Origin: Modestobacter sp. VKM Ac-2986
GTDB taxonomy: Bacteria; Actinomycetota; Actinomycetes; Mycobacteriales; Geodermatophilaceae
Direction: 5' to 3'
Assembly (NCBI RefSeq): GCF_026967795.1
Contig: NZ_JAPVBH010000006.1
Coordinates: forward strand, 275,957-339,956
DNA length: 64,000 nucleotides
Of this stretch, positions 62,682 through 64,000 are shown one piece after another (positions within the stretch are counted from its first letter, which is position 1; every line of letters begins with the position of its first letter). The position numbers were made by a program, and so were the translations under genes. The notes beneath the pieces are model-generated. The model was not told where the DNA came from and did no database searches. It saw only the letters and a program-made list of their open reading frames with translations.

Positions 62682-64000
62682 GTGAGCGGGCGCCACCGCC
62701 GGGGCGGACGACCCGGTCGGGGCGTCGTCCTGACCGCGGGCCTGACCACGGCGCTGGTCGCGCTCCTGCCCGGTGCCTCCGCGGCGCCGACCACCGTCGC
62801 CGGCGCCCCGGTCCCCGGGGACCGGTCCACGAGCACCGCGGCCGCGTCGGTCGCCCGGCTGTCCCCCCACCGTGCCGACCCCGACCTGCTGGCCTCGCCG
62901 GTGCTCCAGGGTGCCGCGCTGGCGGAGTCGGCGGCCGCCTCGCCGGCCCAGCCGGCCCAGCCCGCCCAGCCCGCCCCGGTCGGCACCGTCGCGCCACGGT
63001 CCGCGGACGCCGCGCGCTCGCCGCTCGCGGCCGGTGGGATCCCCACCACGGCGATGCAGGCCTACACCCGCGCGGCCGAGCTGGCCGACTGCGGCATCAG
63101 CTGGACGCTCATCGCGGCCATCGGCCGGGTCGAGTCCAACCACGGCCGGTTCGCCGGTGCGGTGCTGTCGACCGACGGGCTCTCCACGCCGCCGATCGTG
63201 GGCATCCCGCTCACCGGCAACGGCACCGCGCGCATCCTCGACTCCGACGGCGGCCGCTTCGACGGCGACACCGTGCACGACCGGGCCGTGGGCCCGATGC
63301 AGTTCATCCCGACCACGTGGGCCGTCTACGGCGCCGACGGCAACGGCGACGGCCGCCGGGACCCGTTCAACATCAACGACGCCGCCGTCGCGACGGGGGC
63401 CTATCTCTGTGCCGCCGGGGGCGACCTGAGCACCGAGTCCGGCCGCGCCCGCGCCGTCTTCGCCTACAACCACTCCGACGAGTACGTGGCCACCGTGCTC
63501 GGGCTGGCCGCGTCCTACGCCGGCACCCCGCCGCCGCACGTCCCGACCCCGGCCGGGCCCGCCCCGACCGTGCCCCCGGCCGACCCGGGCCGGCCCCCGG
63601 CGATCGCGCAGGGGCCGGTGGAGGTCCCGCCGGCCGTCGACCGGGGGGTGCCCGCCGGTGACACCCCAGCGCCGCCGCCGTCCAGCGGGCAGCCCCCGGT
63701 GCTCGCGGCTCCCCAGCCGCCCACGTCACCTGCTGCCCTGGAGCCTCCTGCGCCGACGACGGAGCCTCCTGCGCCGACGACGGAGCCTCCTGCGCCGACG
63801 ACGGAGCCCGCGCCGACGACGGAGCCCGCGCCGACGACGGAGCCCGCGCCGACGACGGAGCCTCCTGCGCCGACGACGGAGCCCGCGCCGACGACGGAGC
63901 CCGCGCCGACGACGGAGCCTCCTGCGCCGACGACGGAGCCCGCGCCGACGACGGAGCCCGCGCCGACGACGGAGCCTCCTGCGCCGACGACGGAGCCCGC
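62682..64000 (+). CDS. Lytic transglycosylase (SLT/MltB-like), incomplete at window end
   Basis: At least 439 residues. A signal peptide (about 10-36, GASA) precedes a Pro/Ala-rich segment, then a lytic transglycosylase domain (about 120-290) with catalytic Glu151 in 'GRVESNHG', 'AVGPMQFIPTTWAVYGADGNGDG' and 'YNHSDEYVATVLG'. After a Pro-rich stretch (about 290-350) comes a repeat tract EPPAPTT / EPAPTT from residue 354, probably a wall-spanning linker. It cleaves glycan strands of peptidoglycan. GTG start; reading frame is open to the end. Confidence 0.87.
   Translation, partial: MSGRHRRGGRPGRGVVLTAGLTTALVALLPGASAAPTTVAGAPVPGDRSTSTAAASVARLSPHRADPDLLASPVLQGAALAESAAASPAQPAQPAQPAPVGTVAPRSADAARSPLAAGGIPTTAMQAYTRAAELADCGISWTLIAAIGRVESNHGRFAGAVLSTDGLSTPPIVGIPLTGNGTARILDSDGGRFDGDTVHDRAVGPMQFIPTTWAVYGADGNGDGRRDPFNINDAAVATGAYLCAAGGDLSTESGRARAVFAYNHSDEYVATVLGLAASYAGTPPPHVPTPAGPAPTVPPADPGRPPAIAQGPVEVPPAVDRGVPAGDTPAPPPSSGQPPVLAAPQPPTSPAALEPPAPTTEPPAPTTEPPAPTTEPAPTTEPAPTTEPAPTTEPPAPTTEPAPTTEPAPTTEPPAPTTEPAPTTEPAPTTEPPAPTTEP
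63741..64000 (+). repeat. Two-tier tandem repeat (EPPAPTT / EPAPTT)
   Basis: Units of 21 bp (GAGCCTCCTGCGCCGACGACG) and 18 bp run without interruption: three 21-bp, three 18-bp, then 21-18-18 repeated with a 57-bp higher-order period until the window ends. Each class is identical in all codons seen. Confidence 0.9.

Noticed and set aside
63741..64000. Possible CRISPR-like array
   Set aside because: Units are contiguous without spacers, in frame, and encode a Pro-rich linker.

Overview
The window is very GC-rich DNA (roughly 73-75 % by eye) with dense coding, many GTG starts, frequent ATGA/GTGA stop-start overlaps and short intergenic gaps. Protein content (DUF222/HNH protein, DUF5994 protein, MmyB-type regulators, mycobacterial-like furA-katG, YcnI/CopCD/Sco copper cluster, kdpFABC with a small ORF before kdpF) points to a high-GC actinobacterium. 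Family Geodermatophilaceae (Blastococcus/Modestobacter/Geodermatophilus type) is my inference, not proven. No CRISPR array, phage, transposase or rRNA was seen.

Layout. 0.1-9.4 kb: patatin-like lipase, secreted GlpQ, MarR/YceI divergent pair, MauE-DsbA-like redox pair followed by two membrane proteins, TypA GTPase, DUF5994 protein. 9.5-14.1 kb: methyltransferase/TrxB-like reductase operon, a TauE/SafE exporter preceded by a cysteine-rich leader peptide and a palindromic operator, and a DHA2-type MFS pump. 14.3-18.6 kb: a tightly coupled copper operon (copCD, ycnI, sco, unknown membrane gene). 18.8-20.4 kb: M23 peptidase and a small XRE/membrane protein pair. 20.4-32.1 kb: a potassium region with kdpDE, an APC permease, DedA, and kdpFABC; AraC and VOC genes are embedded. 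Later a Kup transporter (52.1-54.0 kb) adds another K+ system. The kdp region shares 11-bp-spaced GTCA repeats and three short palindromes, one lying inside the kdpA coding sequence.

32.2-42.3 kb: tRNA-Ala(GGC), a Cys/His-motif coiled-coil membrane protein, furA-katG, a divergent pair of nucleotidyltransferases, and a molybdopterin oxidoreductase-unknown-HPP operon. 42.3-54 kb: accessory/regulatory stretch with a DUF222-HNH gene behind a candidate SOS box, two independent MmyB-regulator/SDR pairs, a DeoR regulator, NUDIX, MFS, a FAD oxidoreductase and Kup. 54-64 kb: an intradiol-dioxygenase-like lipoprotein, an NCS1 permease/racemase/GntR cluster, a conserved 466-residue protein of unknown role, an MsrP-like Mo enzyme with its cytochrome b, a threonine synthase-like enzyme, and the 5' part of a lytic transglycosylase that enters a two-tier tandem repeat and runs off the window.

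The strongest leads for new biology are the sulfur-type leader peptide plus operator before the TauE gene, the palindrome family in the kdp region, the putative shared KdpE sites, and the Mo-enzyme operon whose catalytic subunit lacks the usual fourth Fe-S cysteine. All functional calls come from reading motifs; no database search was run.
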